DNA of 64,000 nucleotides from Dillenia suffruticosa (taxonomy: Eukaryota; Streptophyta; Magnoliopsida; Dilleniales; Dilleniaceae), in assembly GCA_033439265.1 (NCBI GenBank), contig JAVTVX010000008.1, positions 2,480,001 to 2,544,000 on the forward strand, in the 5' to 3' direction. Positions 25,776 through 37,490 of the stretch are shown piece after piece. The notes below the pieces were generated by a model, which was given only the letters and a program-made list of their open reading frames with translations, searched no databases and was not told where the DNA came from. Numbering within the stretch: the stretch's first letter is position 1; the number at the start of each line of letters is the position of its first letter. The translations under genes were made by a program, and so were the position numbers.

Positions 25776-26469
25776 CTTAATAATAACAACAGAAACAAAT
25801 TGGTAGGTGCTATTCAAAATCTTGGTGCCCTCCAATTTTTGGACTTCCATTAAAAGCATGGTGTCCTAAATGTCAACCCCAGCTGTTTGTGGGCCCTCGA
25901 AACACCGACGGACAAGCCCAACTGTCTGATCTCAACCCAAGATTTGCACCAGCTGGCTCATCTCACCAACCCTAGTAGGCTTATCCCTCAACCCTTTATC
26001 AAATAATTAAAAAAATAATTATAATATTAGATCTACTAGAAAAGTTAATGGCTTAGGACGTCGAATATGACGTGTCATAATTTTATTGGTCGGAAAAATT
26101 ATAAACTATCTACTATCGTATGTATTTCATAATTTTTTATTTATTTTTTAAATATATGTAGCATTATTTCCTTTATTGAACATTTTTTGTTAGAGAAAGG
26201 ATAACGATAAGCCAAAGAAAGGTCACATACAAATCCTCATTAATCCACAAACATGGTTTTTTGTCAATTATTCAATTGGAAGGATGAACCTTGACACTGT
26301 CTTAGACTAGAAATGCATGGTCTGTGTATTTGAATTCAACACTTGTGTCACAAACAATCAATTATATAATAGAATATAAATATAAATATATGATCTTTAA
26401 TTGTATGAAGATCTTAGCCATTGAACATATTAAGCATCAATATATATATGGTTACTAAACTCCTTTAAA

Positions 26470-26635
26470 TTGAATGATCGGACACTCTATCCATTTGACC
26501 AAAAATCTCAAATTCATGTACTGAAAATGACGAAAAAAGATTTATGAGAGCCAACTCCTAATAATAGGTCCCACAATACTCGAACCAGATTAATCAGATA
26601 AAATACGGATACCAGTGATGAAAATAAAAATATAT
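26470..26635 (+). repeat. S1 SINE copy
   Basis: Head gatcggacactctatccatttgacc; tail gagagccaactcctaataataggtcc, aatactcgaaccagattaatc, ataccagtgat. The end runs into an AT repeat. Confidence 0.55.
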
Positions 26636-26744
26636 ATATATAGTTCATATATGGTTATGAGTAATGTTTAACAAAATAATTTTTGTTTTAAAAAAAATCT
26701 TATGGCATATGGTATCGGTCATTGTTTTTCCTAGTTGTATTTTG

Positions 26745-26830
26745 AGATAAACCATCCGTATTTCAATAGTTATATTAAATCTGATTAAATTATAATTTGA
26801 ATCGAGTAAAACACTTAACGGGCAAAACTC
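26745..26830 (-). repeat. S1 SINE fragment, minus strand
   Basis: Carries the complement of the S1 tail word gactcgaat..taatcagatttaat. Short and decayed. Confidence 0.35.
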
Positions 26831-27244
26831 ATTTCTACGTCTGTATATTACTACTTGTGTATTTCAACCTCTCTTTATCAACTAATTTCTGCAATTATTG
26901 TTGATGACTTTATATTTCCTCTGTGCATGGACGTGTCATGTCCAATTGGTTTAGTTGGCTGCACTAGATGATCCTGCCCAAAATATTTGTTTTCTCATCA
27001 AGATTTTGACCCAAAAGAAAGAGGGAAGAAAAGGGTAGACATAAAGACTAAAGTTAATAATAAGCACCTAATATATATTGACTTGAATCTAAATGTGGAA
27101 GTATTCAAGAATGATTGAGCCATTTTCTAAGTTTCATTATTAATTTGATAGTATATGCATTGAGAAAAAAAATGGGTCAGGCGTTTTACAAAAATTTGAG
27201 TTGTGATATTTGTTAGTGGGAGTTCTCTGCATTCTTTTATTCCC

Positions 27245-27454
27245 ATGGATCTCCCTAAAACAAAGAACCGTTGATCTAGTAGTTAATAATACTAAATTTT
27301 TTAATCAAATCTTGAATTTGAAACTTGAAAATAGAAAAACTATGTTAAAAAAGCTACCTCTAAATGGGTCTGATAATACTCGAACCGAATTAATTTAAAT
27401 ATAATTTCAGACATCAATCGATAATATACAAAAAAAAAATGGATCTCCCTAAAA
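27245..27454 (+). mobile_element. S1 SINE with perfect 16-bp target-site duplication
   Basis: The best-preserved S1 copy. The body (27261-27438) runs from caaagaaccgttgatctag, through aatcaaatcttgaatttgaaact (B-box-like region decayed), to gggtctgataatactcgaacc, gaattaatttaaatataatttcagac, and an A-tract at 27430-27438. The sequence atggatctccctaaaa stands exactly at 27245-27260 and 27439-27454. Confidence 0.85.
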
Positions 27455-28204
27455 AGGATAGTTTTCCACCAATTTAAGGTATTTTATTAGTGAAGACTAG
27501 AAAAATATATTGAGCAATTATCTAAGTTTCATTCCCACTCAAATTCACAATGCAAGCTTAAAGAAGGAGTTTTGGAATAATTTTTGATAAATTCAATTAT
27601 GTAAATACCTAAAATGTCTTAATAGAAAATGTCCAAAAAAAAAAAAAAAAACAAAACAAAGTTTTGAAGTAACCAAATAAATGGCCTTAGAGGCTGGTGG
27701 GCATCTCCACCATTGTGCTGGTTCAAGGCCTTGACCCTGGTTGTGAATGTTAAGGTTATATTCAACTAAACTTAGGAGATCTAATATAAAAAAATTATTA
27801 ATATAGTGATGAAAATTTAGTTATATTTTAGGAAATTGACATTTAATTATATAATTCTTAAAAAATGATTTTAGTTCAAAAATATTATAAGTAGAACAAG
27901 ACAAAATAAAGATGGTTGAAGCAAATTAAAATCAACCAAAGGAGAGTCGGCTCTTAAAAAGGAAAAAAAAAATTCCATTTAGACAATATTATTCCACAAT
28001 ATAATTTTCATCTTCCCCCTCCAAAATTCGATCAAATTGTATAGTCTTCAATGTCATTTGTGGATTTAGATGCAATTATGCTCTTCGTGGAGAGAAAAAG
28101 AGTATCATGAAAACATCTCTCTTAAATTCATTCCGATGACTTCCGATTGTACAATATGCATCCTTATCTTAGAAATGATGGATCAATTGAGAGAGAGAGA
28201 GAGA

Positions 28205-28302
28205 GAGATTAAGGTGGGAGATCTCACCTCGAAAAAGAGTCTGATTACGGTTCGAACCAAATTAGTTGAAATATAATTTCAGATATTGGTTAATAAGAAA
28301 AT
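28205..28302 (+). repeat. S1 SINE 3' half
   Basis: gggagatctcacctcgaaaaagagtctgatta, ggttcgaaccaaattagttgaaatataatttcagatattggtt matches the S1 tail closely. The head is missing. Short (GA)n runs flank it at 28190-28207 and 28318-28337. Confidence 0.5.
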
Positions 28303-28570
28303 GTTTCATGACACCAAGAGAAAGAGAGAGAGAGAGATCAACGATGACAACAATCAAATTTACCACAATTTGGGGAGAAGAAATTACTCCTTGGCAACTT
28401 ACAAGTTATGAAGGAAAAATCAATTACCAAGGGCAATCAACAACCACAACTTTGATGGTAAATTTGGTGTTCTCTTAGTATGCATGTAAGCACAAAATTC
28501 GTCCACTTAGGGAAAAGAAAATAAAAAAGAAGTAACTTTGCATGAGCAAAATAGCCATTGCATATTACTC

Positions 28571-29098
28571 TCACCCTTCAAGTACTACACTCAATTTACT
28601 TTTGAACTTCCGTCCACCACGAATATTGTCACCATTTTCAGTCAACCCTCCACCGCCACCGCCTCGGCCGTTGCTTGCCGCTAGTCTAACATACTTAAAG
28701 TCCCTCCTTTCATGGGTCAAATTAACCGGGGTGGTGCGCCGTCTTGACCGGCTAGTCCGGCTACACCCACAATACTCTCCGCCACTATTCATGAGAGCCA
28801 AACTAGCCTTATAAGCTAAAGAAGCCATTTCCTTGGGTTGAATTGGATGATCAAGCCATGTTATTGGCAACAAAAAGTAAAGTTGACCCGGTTGAAGCAC
28901 TTCATCACCATCAACGGCTATAATGTAATCATCAAAATTCATGTCATCAGAGTTGCAAATGAAGCTGCTGGGATTTTTCTGCAACACTTCTGACACCTTC
29001 ACCTGGTCTTTAAACTCTTGCAGCTCTCCATTTGGGAGAATCAATTTTGCCGTGGAGACTGCAACTGAGGTAAACTCACATGAGCTGCAAATTCCCAT
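28571..29098 (-). CDS. PADRE (DUF4228) domain protein 2
   Basis: Single-exon gene for a 175-aa PADRE/DUF4228 protein. It starts MGICSSCE, again with Gly2/Ser6 and cysteines fitting lipid anchoring. Domain landmarks in order: AKLILPNGELQEF, VSEVLQKNPSSFICNSDDM, DEVLQPGQLYFLLPITWL, and MASLAYKASLALM. The C-terminal third is low-complexity and basic (SRTSRSRRRTTP, a run of six Gly) before GGRKFKSKLSVVL. The gene family and role are as for the first PADRE gene; the second half differs enough that this is an old paralogue rather than a recent copy. On the minus strand an A-tract lies just before the ATG. Confidence 0.87.
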   Translation of the reverse strand: MGICSSCEFTSVAVSTAKLILPNGELQEFKDQVKVSEVLQKNPSSFICNSDDMNFDDYIIAVDGDEVLQPGQLYFLLPITWLDHPIQPKEMASLAYKASLALMNSGGEYCGCSRTSRSRRRTTPVNLTHERRDFKYVRLAASNGRGGGGGGLTENGDNIRGGRKFKSKLSVVLEG

Positions 29099-30115
29099 AA
29101 TTTTATTTTTTTTTTTTTGTGTGGAAAGAGACTTTTTTGCTTTGTGGGGTTTGTAAAAACTCTAATTTTTGGATTTGGGTTGGGGACTCCTTTGTGAATG
29201 GTGCAAAATTGGTGGGGACAAAAGGTATACATGCGACTGGGTCAATTTTGCATTCATAATTTAAGCTATTGTGTATTATTTTTTTAATAATAATGGGAGG
29301 CAATATCTTATGCATTTTCCTCTTTGGCTGCATTGGTTTTGTAGGTCATTTTCCAAAGTTGTTCTCACCAGACCTTTTGCCCTTTCCTATCTTGAATCCA
29401 AAAGCGCACTATTTTTTATAGGAAAAAAAAAAGGCAATAAAAATTATAATCAAGTCGTCTAATTTTTTTTTATATTTTAATATTTAATATTTTAGTTATA
29501 AAATATATAATAGTCAAGGATCTGATTATATTTGAAAAATATATTATCTATTTATACATAGTAAATTCTATTTCTCAAATCTAATATTCTTAAAATGTAA
29601 GAAAATAACCTAATCATTTTAACCTCATCACAAAGCATGTTCAAGCACGGTTTTTATTAAGAAAAAAGAAAAGACAACCTAGCCTATATGGATTGATATG
29701 AACTTTGATCATGATAACATTTACTTGCGGTAGAATCATGGGTAGCCTGGCAAAGACAAAATATACAAATTATAATAGAACATGAACTAGAAGTTGAAAG
29801 CCATTTTGATTGATTAATTTGGGGTTATACAAGAGATTTGGTCACATTAAAAGTTCCCCCATCATTTCTTTTCTTTTTCTTTTTTTTTTTAAACAAGGAA
29901 ATGGAAAAAGTAACCTCTAAACAAGGTTAAACTCTTAATATCACTGAGAAGACAACGATACACCTCACTTGAAGAATCATGGACCCTGGGGAACCGAGGG
30001 ACATAATTTTGCTGAAGTATCACCACATCTACTGCCTTCCCTAGGAACCCCATCATTTTATTTTCTCTACAAAGTACCCATCCACTAGACAACTTCATAT
30101 AGAACCATGCTTTTC
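29099..30115. other. Spacer between PADRE 2 and DC1 genes
   Basis: T-tract next to the PADRE 2 start, then AT-rich sequence with a T-tract near 29878-29891. No gene or clear repeat seen. Confidence 0.45.
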
Positions 30116-30889
30116 CTATGCTCTTGACATCAATGAGCCAATAACCCCAGCAATGAGAGTTGTTGGATCTCCCAAAACAGCTGAAATAACAAACTGAACA
30201 GCCAAACCAGCCATTTCACAACACTTTTTCACTTTCCCTTTCCCTTTATTATGATGAGTTTGAAGTGTTCCTTTAAGACTTGGAATTCTAGTCTCTAGTT
30301 TCCTATTACCATTATAATAGTTATTAGTACTATTGTTGCTTCTCCCAAAATATATCTCATGCCAACTCTCAACCAACATCTCCTTCACACAAGCCACATG
30401 CAAATTATACTGCTTGCATGTTGATCTATAGCTCCAACTCCTCCCCTTTCTTCCACACTTATGGCATGAAGAGCTAACTTTCCTATACAAGTATAGCTTG
30501 ACCTCTCCGTCATCAAGCATCATTGGTAGCTTCGCGCAACAGGGATGAAGATCAAATCCACATGACTTGCAATGGTAGACAAACCCTGAAACATCCTTCT
30601 CACAAGCATTGCAAAACCTGGGCGTGTCGCCGGGGGGCTGGGGGAGGAATTGGAATGAGCATTTGGTGTAGAAAGGGTGGGTTAAGGTTGGCGTTGGCAG
30701 TGCACAATGCATGTGGAGATCAAAGTCACATGCGTTGCACTTGTATCTTGAACCTATCCCTACTTCTTTGCACCCATCACACTTGAATGGAATTTCTATA
30801 TACTCAAATTTGAGCTTGTGTTGCGGGTGGCTAAAATGAGAGATCTCAGTGTATTTCATGGTTGGCTTAATTTTTTTTTGGGTAGCCAA
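30116..30889 (-). CDS. DC1-domain cysteine/histidine-rich protein
   Basis: Intronless gene for a 257-aa member of the plant DC1 (divergent C1) family, zinc-binding proteins often tied to stress and defence; partners unknown here. Three C1-like modules are visible: about 18-63 (HFSHPQHKL, CDGCKEVGIGSRYKCNACDFDLHMHCA), about 72-120 (FCNACEKDVSGFVYHCKSC, DLHPCCAKLP), and a shorter third (CHKCGRKGRSWSYRS, NLHVACV) with one Cys/His spacing disturbed. A Lys-rich linker (KGKGKVKK) leads to a hydrophobic C-terminus (AGLAVQFVISAVLGDP, IAGVIGSL) that may associate with membranes. Start: first Met of the frame, near the family's usual start. Confidence 0.88.
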   Translation of the reverse strand: MATQKKIKPTMKYTEISHFSHPQHKLKFEYIEIPFKCDGCKEVGIGSRYKCNACDFDLHMHCALPTPTLTHPFYTKCSFQFLPQPPGDTPRFCNACEKDVSGFVYHCKSCGFDLHPCCAKLPMMLDDGEVKLYLYRKVSSSCHKCGRKGRSWSYRSTCKQYNLHVACVKEMLVESWHEIYFGRSNNSTNNYYNGNRKLETRIPSLKGTLQTHHNKGKGKVKKCCEMAGLAVQFVISAVLGDPTTLIAGVIGSLMSRA

Positions 30890-32344
30890 TATAAAGAGCC
30901 CTAGTAGCTTTATTTATAGTGGGGGATTTGTATTTGGGTGGAGGGTGTTTAATTTAATTTATATAATTATGTAAAATATCAAAGAGAATTAAGGGTCAAG
31001 GTGTCTAATTAAGGAATAAGTGTTGGCTTGAAAATGAAGCAAGTGAGGATTTATGCTTTAGATATGGTGGAATGGGTGATGACTGTCCTTGGAGAATCTC
31101 TTTGTCAAGAGGCGAAGAGGTTAGACATGAGGCATATTTTGTTGCATGTACCAAATAAAGAGAAAAAAGAATTTTCTTCTCTCTCTCTCTTTCTCTCTCA
31201 TGTATGATCTCTTCCAATTTGTGATGGACACCATAACATGTTGCATTGTTCATAACCCTTGTTGCAATTTTTCTTTTTCCTTTTTTTTTTTTTTTTTTTG
31301 TGTGTGGATCAAAACAAAAAAGACTCAATTAATTCTTGAATATAGTATTTCAAAGATTCATGTTATCGAAATTCTTTTGAATTTAGAAGTGGATAAACAT
31401 GTTATAGCAAAATTCACTAATCACTAATCCTTATTCACAATAACACAAACAATGAGATATGAATATTTGGGTCATCAATCCTTGTGGAATATTCAAGGGA
31501 ATTATCTTCATTAGGGGCATTTATCCTGATTTGGAATACATTCAAATGGCAAATTGATTATACTAAACTGTGATAGTTGTTAAGGATATGATTGATTTAA
31601 AAATAGGGGCTGGACATATTCTCCCTTGGGCATGGGGTGCATGATTGAGGAAAGAAGGATTCTTCAAGAAAATCTATGTAATGAATAAGAATTAAGCATC
31701 CTAAAAAGATTGATTATATGACATAATGAGATCCATTATGGATAAGCTTGTGGAATATTATGGTCCGGTATATATAGTAACTAATTTTTTTTTGAATAAA
31801 TCACATCTGATAATTATATTGGAGTTAACTAAATTCAATTTGAGTTCAATTAAACTCTTAAGAGATAAAACTTTTCCGACATATATTTCTTCTATATACA
31901 AGACTAAATCTTATTTAAGAGCAATCGATACTGAGCCATTGGAACAATTAGGTAATTAATCCGGTATAGTAACTATAGGTGTCGATGATTTGGATATTTG
32001 GTAATTAATTTGATAAAGAGTATTTTGCATTAATTAATTGTATATTTTACATTAAAAGATATAATACACACACATACATATATACATATATTTGAAAATG
32101 AAGTAAATTGATGCTTAGAATTTTTGTGCACCCTAGACCTAGAGGTTTGTATTAATGTCAATCACAACAAAAAGGAATATTATGATGATGTAGGAGAATA
32201 AATAACAATATTTATTCATTGATGGAAATGATATAGAAGAATAAATTCCTATCCCTAACATGGTATTTTTGTGACCCCCCAAAAATTTTCTTCATGTGAA
32301 GGAACATCTTTACCTTACTTAAAAGCATTATCTGGCTTGCAATT
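30890..32344. other. Spacer upstream of DC1 gene
   Basis: DC1 promoter region, then AT-rich sequence. A T-tract lies at 31279-31299, and a possible S1 remnant near 31800-31870 (attcaatttgagttc). No gene seen. Confidence 0.45.
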
Positions 32345-32562
32345 ATCTTACGTTGGCACCGACGGATAATCATTTTAAGAGATAAAGGTTTTACGTCTTT
32401 TAACTAAATCTTGAATTCAAAATTTGATAACAAAAAAAAATTATATTGGAAGAAATTTATCCTAAATTGGGTCCAATAACATTCAAATCAGATTAATTGA
32501 AATATAATTTCAAATATCGGTTAATCCATCCCAAAAAAAAAGAAAGAAAATCTTAGGTTAGC
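32345..32562 (+). mobile_element. S1 SINE with partly decayed target-site duplication
   Basis: The body (32358-32549) contains aactaaatcttgaattcaaaattt, ggaagaaatttatcctaaattgggtcc, caaatcagattaattgaaatataatttcaaatatcggtt and an A-rich tail. Flanks atcttacgttggc (32345-32357) and atcttaggttagc (32550-32562) agree at 11 of 13 positions. Confidence 0.7.
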
Positions 32563-32889
32563 CTAGTACATAGATACATAGGTCACATGACATTAGGGGG
32601 AATTGATTCTTAATTGAGAAAATAAGAATACAATCGGAGAACTTAGAATGTTTAGGTAGGTTTGTTGAGGTGTAAAGCTATAGATTTCATCTGTGTTCTT
32701 GCTTTAGCTGTTGGATTAAAGCAATGTAAAGCATTGTCCTTCTCTCCTCAAACACTGGCTTTTAAGGTTACTTTACCCTTAACCATTTAGGAATTCCATG
32801 TGCCAACAAGCTGTCAATTTTTTCATACTCCTTGTATTAATGTTTTTTATTTTTGAAACATTTTAACACATTAAAAATTAATTAACATT

Positions 32890-33186
32890 TATATAAAAAT
32901 TTTTATATTTTTATATTTTTTCATAATTAATTATTGTTTGCTTATTTAATTATAATTATAATTTTTATTTTTATAATATTTGTCAATAATTTCATATTTG
33001 ATCATTTTAAATTTTTATTATAAAAATAATTATTATATTATATCCATAAAATAATTAATATTTTATAAAAATCCTTATATTTTTATATTTATATATTTTC
33101 TCATATTTAAGTTTTTTTGTATTTTTATAAAATATAATTTTTCTATATTATTTTGTATCCGTTTTTTTTTCCTTTTTTTGTGCAAC
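32890..33186. repeat. AT-rich interspersed repeat, copy 2
   Basis: Aligns along its length with 4633-4916, including the closing tgtgcaac. Confidence 0.5.
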
Positions 33187-34528
33187 ATCCTCAGCCAGGA
33201 TATTTATCCCGGTAGCTGCAACACTACAAGGGTCATCATACATGGTGTCCCATACTCATCAATTATAACTAAAATTACAGGGATATCTAATATCATTTTG
33301 CTCCAAAATTTAAATGATTTTATGATTAAAGTCAAATATTGCACTTATTTGTTTTTTTTTATACATATAAAAATTCAGATAAATTATCAAGTTACAAATT
33401 TAAATTTTAATAAAAATAATCCTTAAATTGATTGTGATAAATGATTTCAAAAGAAAAATTCAATAGGTATATGTAAGGAAATGTAAATTCTTGGTCAACA
33501 GTGCCAAAAGGAACAAGAATCAAATAAAAATGGTGCCTCAATAATTCCAAGATTGTTCTTTTCTTCTTCCTATTCTTCTTCTTCTTCATCTTCTTCTTTT
33601 TTTTCATTTCATTTTTCTCTTTTTGGGACAAAAGGCACACCTGGAATATTCCAAGCAAGAGTAAATGATATGTGTTGAATGTCATGGTCCACCATCCAAT
33701 AGTCTTGTGGTAAATATTGTACTTGCAAGTAAAGAGGACAAAATGAATATGATTCTTTCAGTCTCCTTCTTCAACACTCAAATCTCTTTTAACTGTTCCA
33801 AAGTGTTAGGGTTTGTAGAAAGATTTCCATTGATGACAAGTTTTTGTCTTTCTTTTTCTTTTCTAGTTCTTGGAGATCACTTTTTCCTCCATGAAGGGTA
33901 TCATCCCCCACCCCTCCCCCACTTAATTGTACCCTTTCACATGGTTTAAGTTTTGCCAACTGCACTTCCTAATGGCCCGCCGTATTCTCCCCTGCTAAGA
34001 ATGGTGAGGGTCAAGTAGCAAAAAACTCAAAAAGTTTAGATTGAGCTTGTTATGATACCATACCACTGATTAAAACGTAACAATTACGTGATCAATGTAT
34101 CGTGAGATTTTCTTAATTAAAATCTTAAGTTGAATGATGGAAATAGAAAATAGTATCGAGAGAGTCAATTAGGTACTATGAGAGCCATCTTTTAAATTTG
34201 GTCCTATTACATTCAAGTTAAATTAATCGAATAATCTAAATATCAGCAAAAAAAAATTACCAACTATATGGGCATGCCTTGAAATCATGGACCCATTACT
34301 TTTGAAATCCACAAATTTTGAGGCAAGGAGAAAAGGGCTTGTTACCCAACCACTAGAATTTTTTTTCCTCCTCCAATCATTTCTTTTGTCAACCTAAATC
34401 AGGCCCATGGCCCAGTGATCAATGCCTCGGCCCAAAACTAGCACCCCATGGCTAGACCCTTCCCCCCCGCCCCCCCTTTCTGTTTCATTTCCATCTTCCA
34501 ACTTCCATGTCCATGGTAGTCCAACACA
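33187..34528. other. Spacer upstream of the PPR gene
   Basis: AT-rich, with a ctt/cttctt-rich stretch at about 33555-33610 and an S1-like copy at 34100-34253. The last ~200 bp before 34529 are C-rich (poly-C near 34463-34477) and likely contain the PPR gene promoter and 5' UTR. Confidence 0.45.
34100..34253 (+). repeat. S1 SINE-like copy
   Basis: Contains tgagagccatcttttaaatttggtcctattacattcaagttaaattaatcgaataat, the S1 tail, and an A-tract at 34246-34253. Confidence 0.45.
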
Positions 34529-35947
34529 ATGAAACCCACATTCTTCTCAACCCTCTCTTCCAACCAAGATCTTCTTCAACCCTCAGAAACCTTAATAAAC
34601 ACCGCAGTTTCAGTTCTCAAAAACCAAAGATCAAAATCTAGGTGGAACCAACTTCGCTCTCTCTACCCCAATGGCTTCACACCATCCGAATTCTCCAAGA
34701 TCACTCTCCAACTCCGCAACAACCCTCGTCTCTCTCTTAACTTCTTCAATTTCACACTGACTCACAAACTCTGCTCTCACAATCTTCTCTCTCTCTCCAC
34801 CATCATTCATACCCTAGCTCGGTCCCGTCTTAAACCTCAAACCCTAGCCTTAATTGAATATGCTTTTCGGGCACCCTTTTGGACCAATGTTGATGGGTTG
34901 GAGTCAAAACCTTTGCTTCTTTTTGAATCGCTTGTGAAGACTTTTAGGGTTTGTGATTCTGCCCCTTTTGTTTTTGACTTGTTGATTAAGTCTTGCTTGA
35001 ATTCTAGTAAAATTGATGATTGTATTGAGATTATCTGTATGTTACGGTCTCGTGGAATTTATCCGAATGTTAGTACTAGTAATGCTGTAGTTAAATCGGT
35101 GTCGCGAATTAGGGGTTGTGAGGCTGGATTCGAGGTTTTCAGGGAGATTTTTGGGTTGGATTGTGAAGATGTGGGTAGGTTGAAGGTATGCCCTAATGCT
35201 GAAACTTATAATGTGTTGATGTCTAGTTTTTATAAGGATAGTTTGGTAGATAGGGTTAAGGAGGTTTGGAATGAAATGGTAGAATCAAATTGTGAACCAA
35301 ATTGTTATAGTTATTGTTTGTTGATGGCAGCTTACAATGAATTGGGGATGAGCAAGGAGGTTGAGAAGTTATGGGAGGAAATGAAATGTAAGGGAATTAA
35401 GCCTGATGTCATTGCGTATAATACTTTGATTGGTGGGTTTTGTACTATTGGCGAGGTGAAGAGAGCTGAAGAAGTATATAGGGAAATGGAGTTGAGCGGA
35501 ATCAAGAGTAGTAGTGTCACATATGAACATCTTATTACAGGTTATTGTAGAATTGGGGATCTTGATTCTGCGAATCTTTTGTACATTGATGCATGTAGGA
35601 AACATTTTAGGCCGGAGGGGTCTGTGGTTGATACAGTGATCCGAGGTCTTTGTGATGCAAACATGGTTTCAAAAGGTTTGGACTTCATGAGGAGTGCAAT
35701 GAGGTATGGTGATTTTGTGCCTAGGGGAAAGTGTTTTGAATTACTGATAAAGGGGTTTTGTAAGGAGGGGAAGATGGAAGAGGCATTGAAGCTTCAGAAG
35801 GAGATGGTAGGGAAGGGGTTTGTTCCCAATGTAGGGATCTATGCTGCTTTCATTGATGGTTATATGAAGCTAGGAAATATGGAACTCGTGGGAAAGTTGA
35901 GACAGGAAATGCTTGAGTCTCAAATGCAAGATGAAAAAAAAGATTAG
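34529..35947 (+). CDS. Pentatricopeptide repeat protein, organelle-targeted
   Basis: Intronless 472-aa P-type PPR protein, like most plant PPR genes; such proteins bind organelle RNA for processing, stability or translation. The N-terminus (MKPTFFSTLSSNQ, no acids in the first dozen residues) suits a mitochondrial presequence. After a non-repeat region (NNPRLSLNFFNF, LSLSTIIHTLARS), 35-residue PPR units run from about residue 145 to 465. The clearest are YNVLMSSFYKDSLVDRVKEVW, IAYNTLIGGFCTIGEVKRAEEV, VTYEHLITGYCRIGD and FELLIKGFCKEGKMEEALKL. No E, E+ or DYW tail is present, so C-to-U editing activity is not expected by itself. It resembles Arabidopsis At2g15980 in layout, from memory. RNA target unknown. 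Confidence 0.92.
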   Translation: MKPTFFSTLSSNQDLLQPSETLINTAVSVLKNQRSKSRWNQLRSLYPNGFTPSEFSKITLQLRNNPRLSLNFFNFTLTHKLCSHNLLSLSTIIHTLARSRLKPQTLALIEYAFRAPFWTNVDGLESKPLLLFESLVKTFRVCDSAPFVFDLLIKSCLNSSKIDDCIEIICMLRSRGIYPNVSTSNAVVKSVSRIRGCEAGFEVFREIFGLDCEDVGRLKVCPNAETYNVLMSSFYKDSLVDRVKEVWNEMVESNCEPNCYSYCLLMAAYNELGMSKEVEKLWEEMKCKGIKPDVIAYNTLIGGFCTIGEVKRAEEVYREMELSGIKSSSVTYEHLITGYCRIGDLDSANLLYIDACRKHFRPEGSVVDTVIRGLCDANMVSKGLDFMRSAMRYGDFVPRGKCFELLIKGFCKEGKMEEALKLQKEMVGKGFVPNVGIYAAFIDGYMKLGNMELVGKLRQEMLESQMQDEKKD

Positions 35948-37490
35948 ATGGGCTTCTCTTTACTGAGAGTGATGCAAGTCCTAATGCAATAATGACTACT
36001 TTTAAGCCCTGTCTCAGACTTCAAATGGTGACTCCACTGTTTCTTCTTAAATGTAAGTCTGAATTTTAAATCTCAGTGTTTGATATTTCATTGTGCCTGT
36101 CCAAACATTATACTAAAATTAGTTTGTCTCCAAATAATATTGCAGGTTATATACAAGATTTTTGCATGTTATGCTAGATATATATAAAACAGCCTATGTG
36201 AGCACTGGTCTTGGATGGACGGACTGATTTTTTCACATGGTAAGCTGACTTTGATGTGCCGGTTGATCCATGAACATCTTATTGTTCCTCACCAGCTGTG
36301 GTAGCATAAAAGATTGCTAAGAATATTCAGCCAAAAGTAATAAATAAGTAGCGCATGTAAAACATGAAATTATATCGGGAGCTTTAGTCCTGCTTTTATA
36401 AAATTATTAATAACTGATTCCATTTTCTTTTGATGAGTTCCGGTTTTAAGGATGCTAATCCAAGCAGTTGATTTATTCCTGTACACCTTTCTAATGGAAA
36501 ACTTGAAGAGATGTGGCTCCAAACACCGATAGTGGGGAAAAAAATACCCACCTATGAACATGATTGTATGCAATCTATAAGAGTACCCATTCACCGGCAA
36601 AGGTTAAGCAGTAATGGCAGATTTGTGCAAACGATCCAAAGTGTTTGGAATGCAAGTCTTTGTTGGATTGAACATGCATGAAAAAGGTGGCACTCGGGGA
36701 ATGCAATAGAAGAGTGAGCAAGCAGAATAATTGCACAACAGCTTGACTCCATGGAAATAATATCTGAAAAAGGGTGACCTCAGATTTACAGCAACTGCAA
36801 AGAATTAGATGGCATTTTCTTCTCCCAAGTCTGATCCTTCCATCGATCCCTATTTTTCTTTTTCTTTTTTTTTTCCTTGGTTTTGTGGCGCCCGGGGGGG
36901 GGGACTAGAGATGCACTATCTGAGCTGATGATGTAATTTGCTGTTTCCGTGTAATGGTCAAAAGAAACCATGGAACGAATTTGCTTTATAAGATGAACTT
37001 ATACTTTTTCCCATACCCTCTCTGCTGTGCATAAGATGGATATTCGGTTGGTGCCATTAACTGTTAATAATGGCACTCGTGGGAATTGACAATACATCTC
37101 CATGGCTAATGCTTCACTAGAGACTTCACTGTAAAACCACGGCCCGGTGTAAAACTATTGCCCAGCTCAGAGAAAGATTTCTTACATCTCTAAGCAAGAA
37201 AGTCTACCAGTCAGTCAGGTGATATTTCCTTACATCTCAGAGCTAATGCCTCAAAACTGGTTGGTTACCGCTCCCGACTCGCCATCGTGGCAAACGCCCC
37301 CCGCTCCCCAACCAAAAAACAAAAAACAAAACCTGATTGAATTAGTGTCACTTGAAGCCAAAACAAAATTAATGATGCACCATTTTCATCAGATGCTTCA
37401 CGACAGCACAACAGAAAAAGGTTAGGCAGTGAGCCATGGAGTTTTGTACTTATATAACCTTATTTTTAAAAAATATTTTTAAACCTTATT
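35948..37490. other. Spacer between PPR and CASP-like genes
   Basis: PPR 3' UTR and probably the distal 3' flank of the minus-strand CASP-like gene. The minus-strand frames at 36370-36600 and 36786-36971 lack family features. A G-run stands at 36894-36902. No gene seen. Confidence 0.45.
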
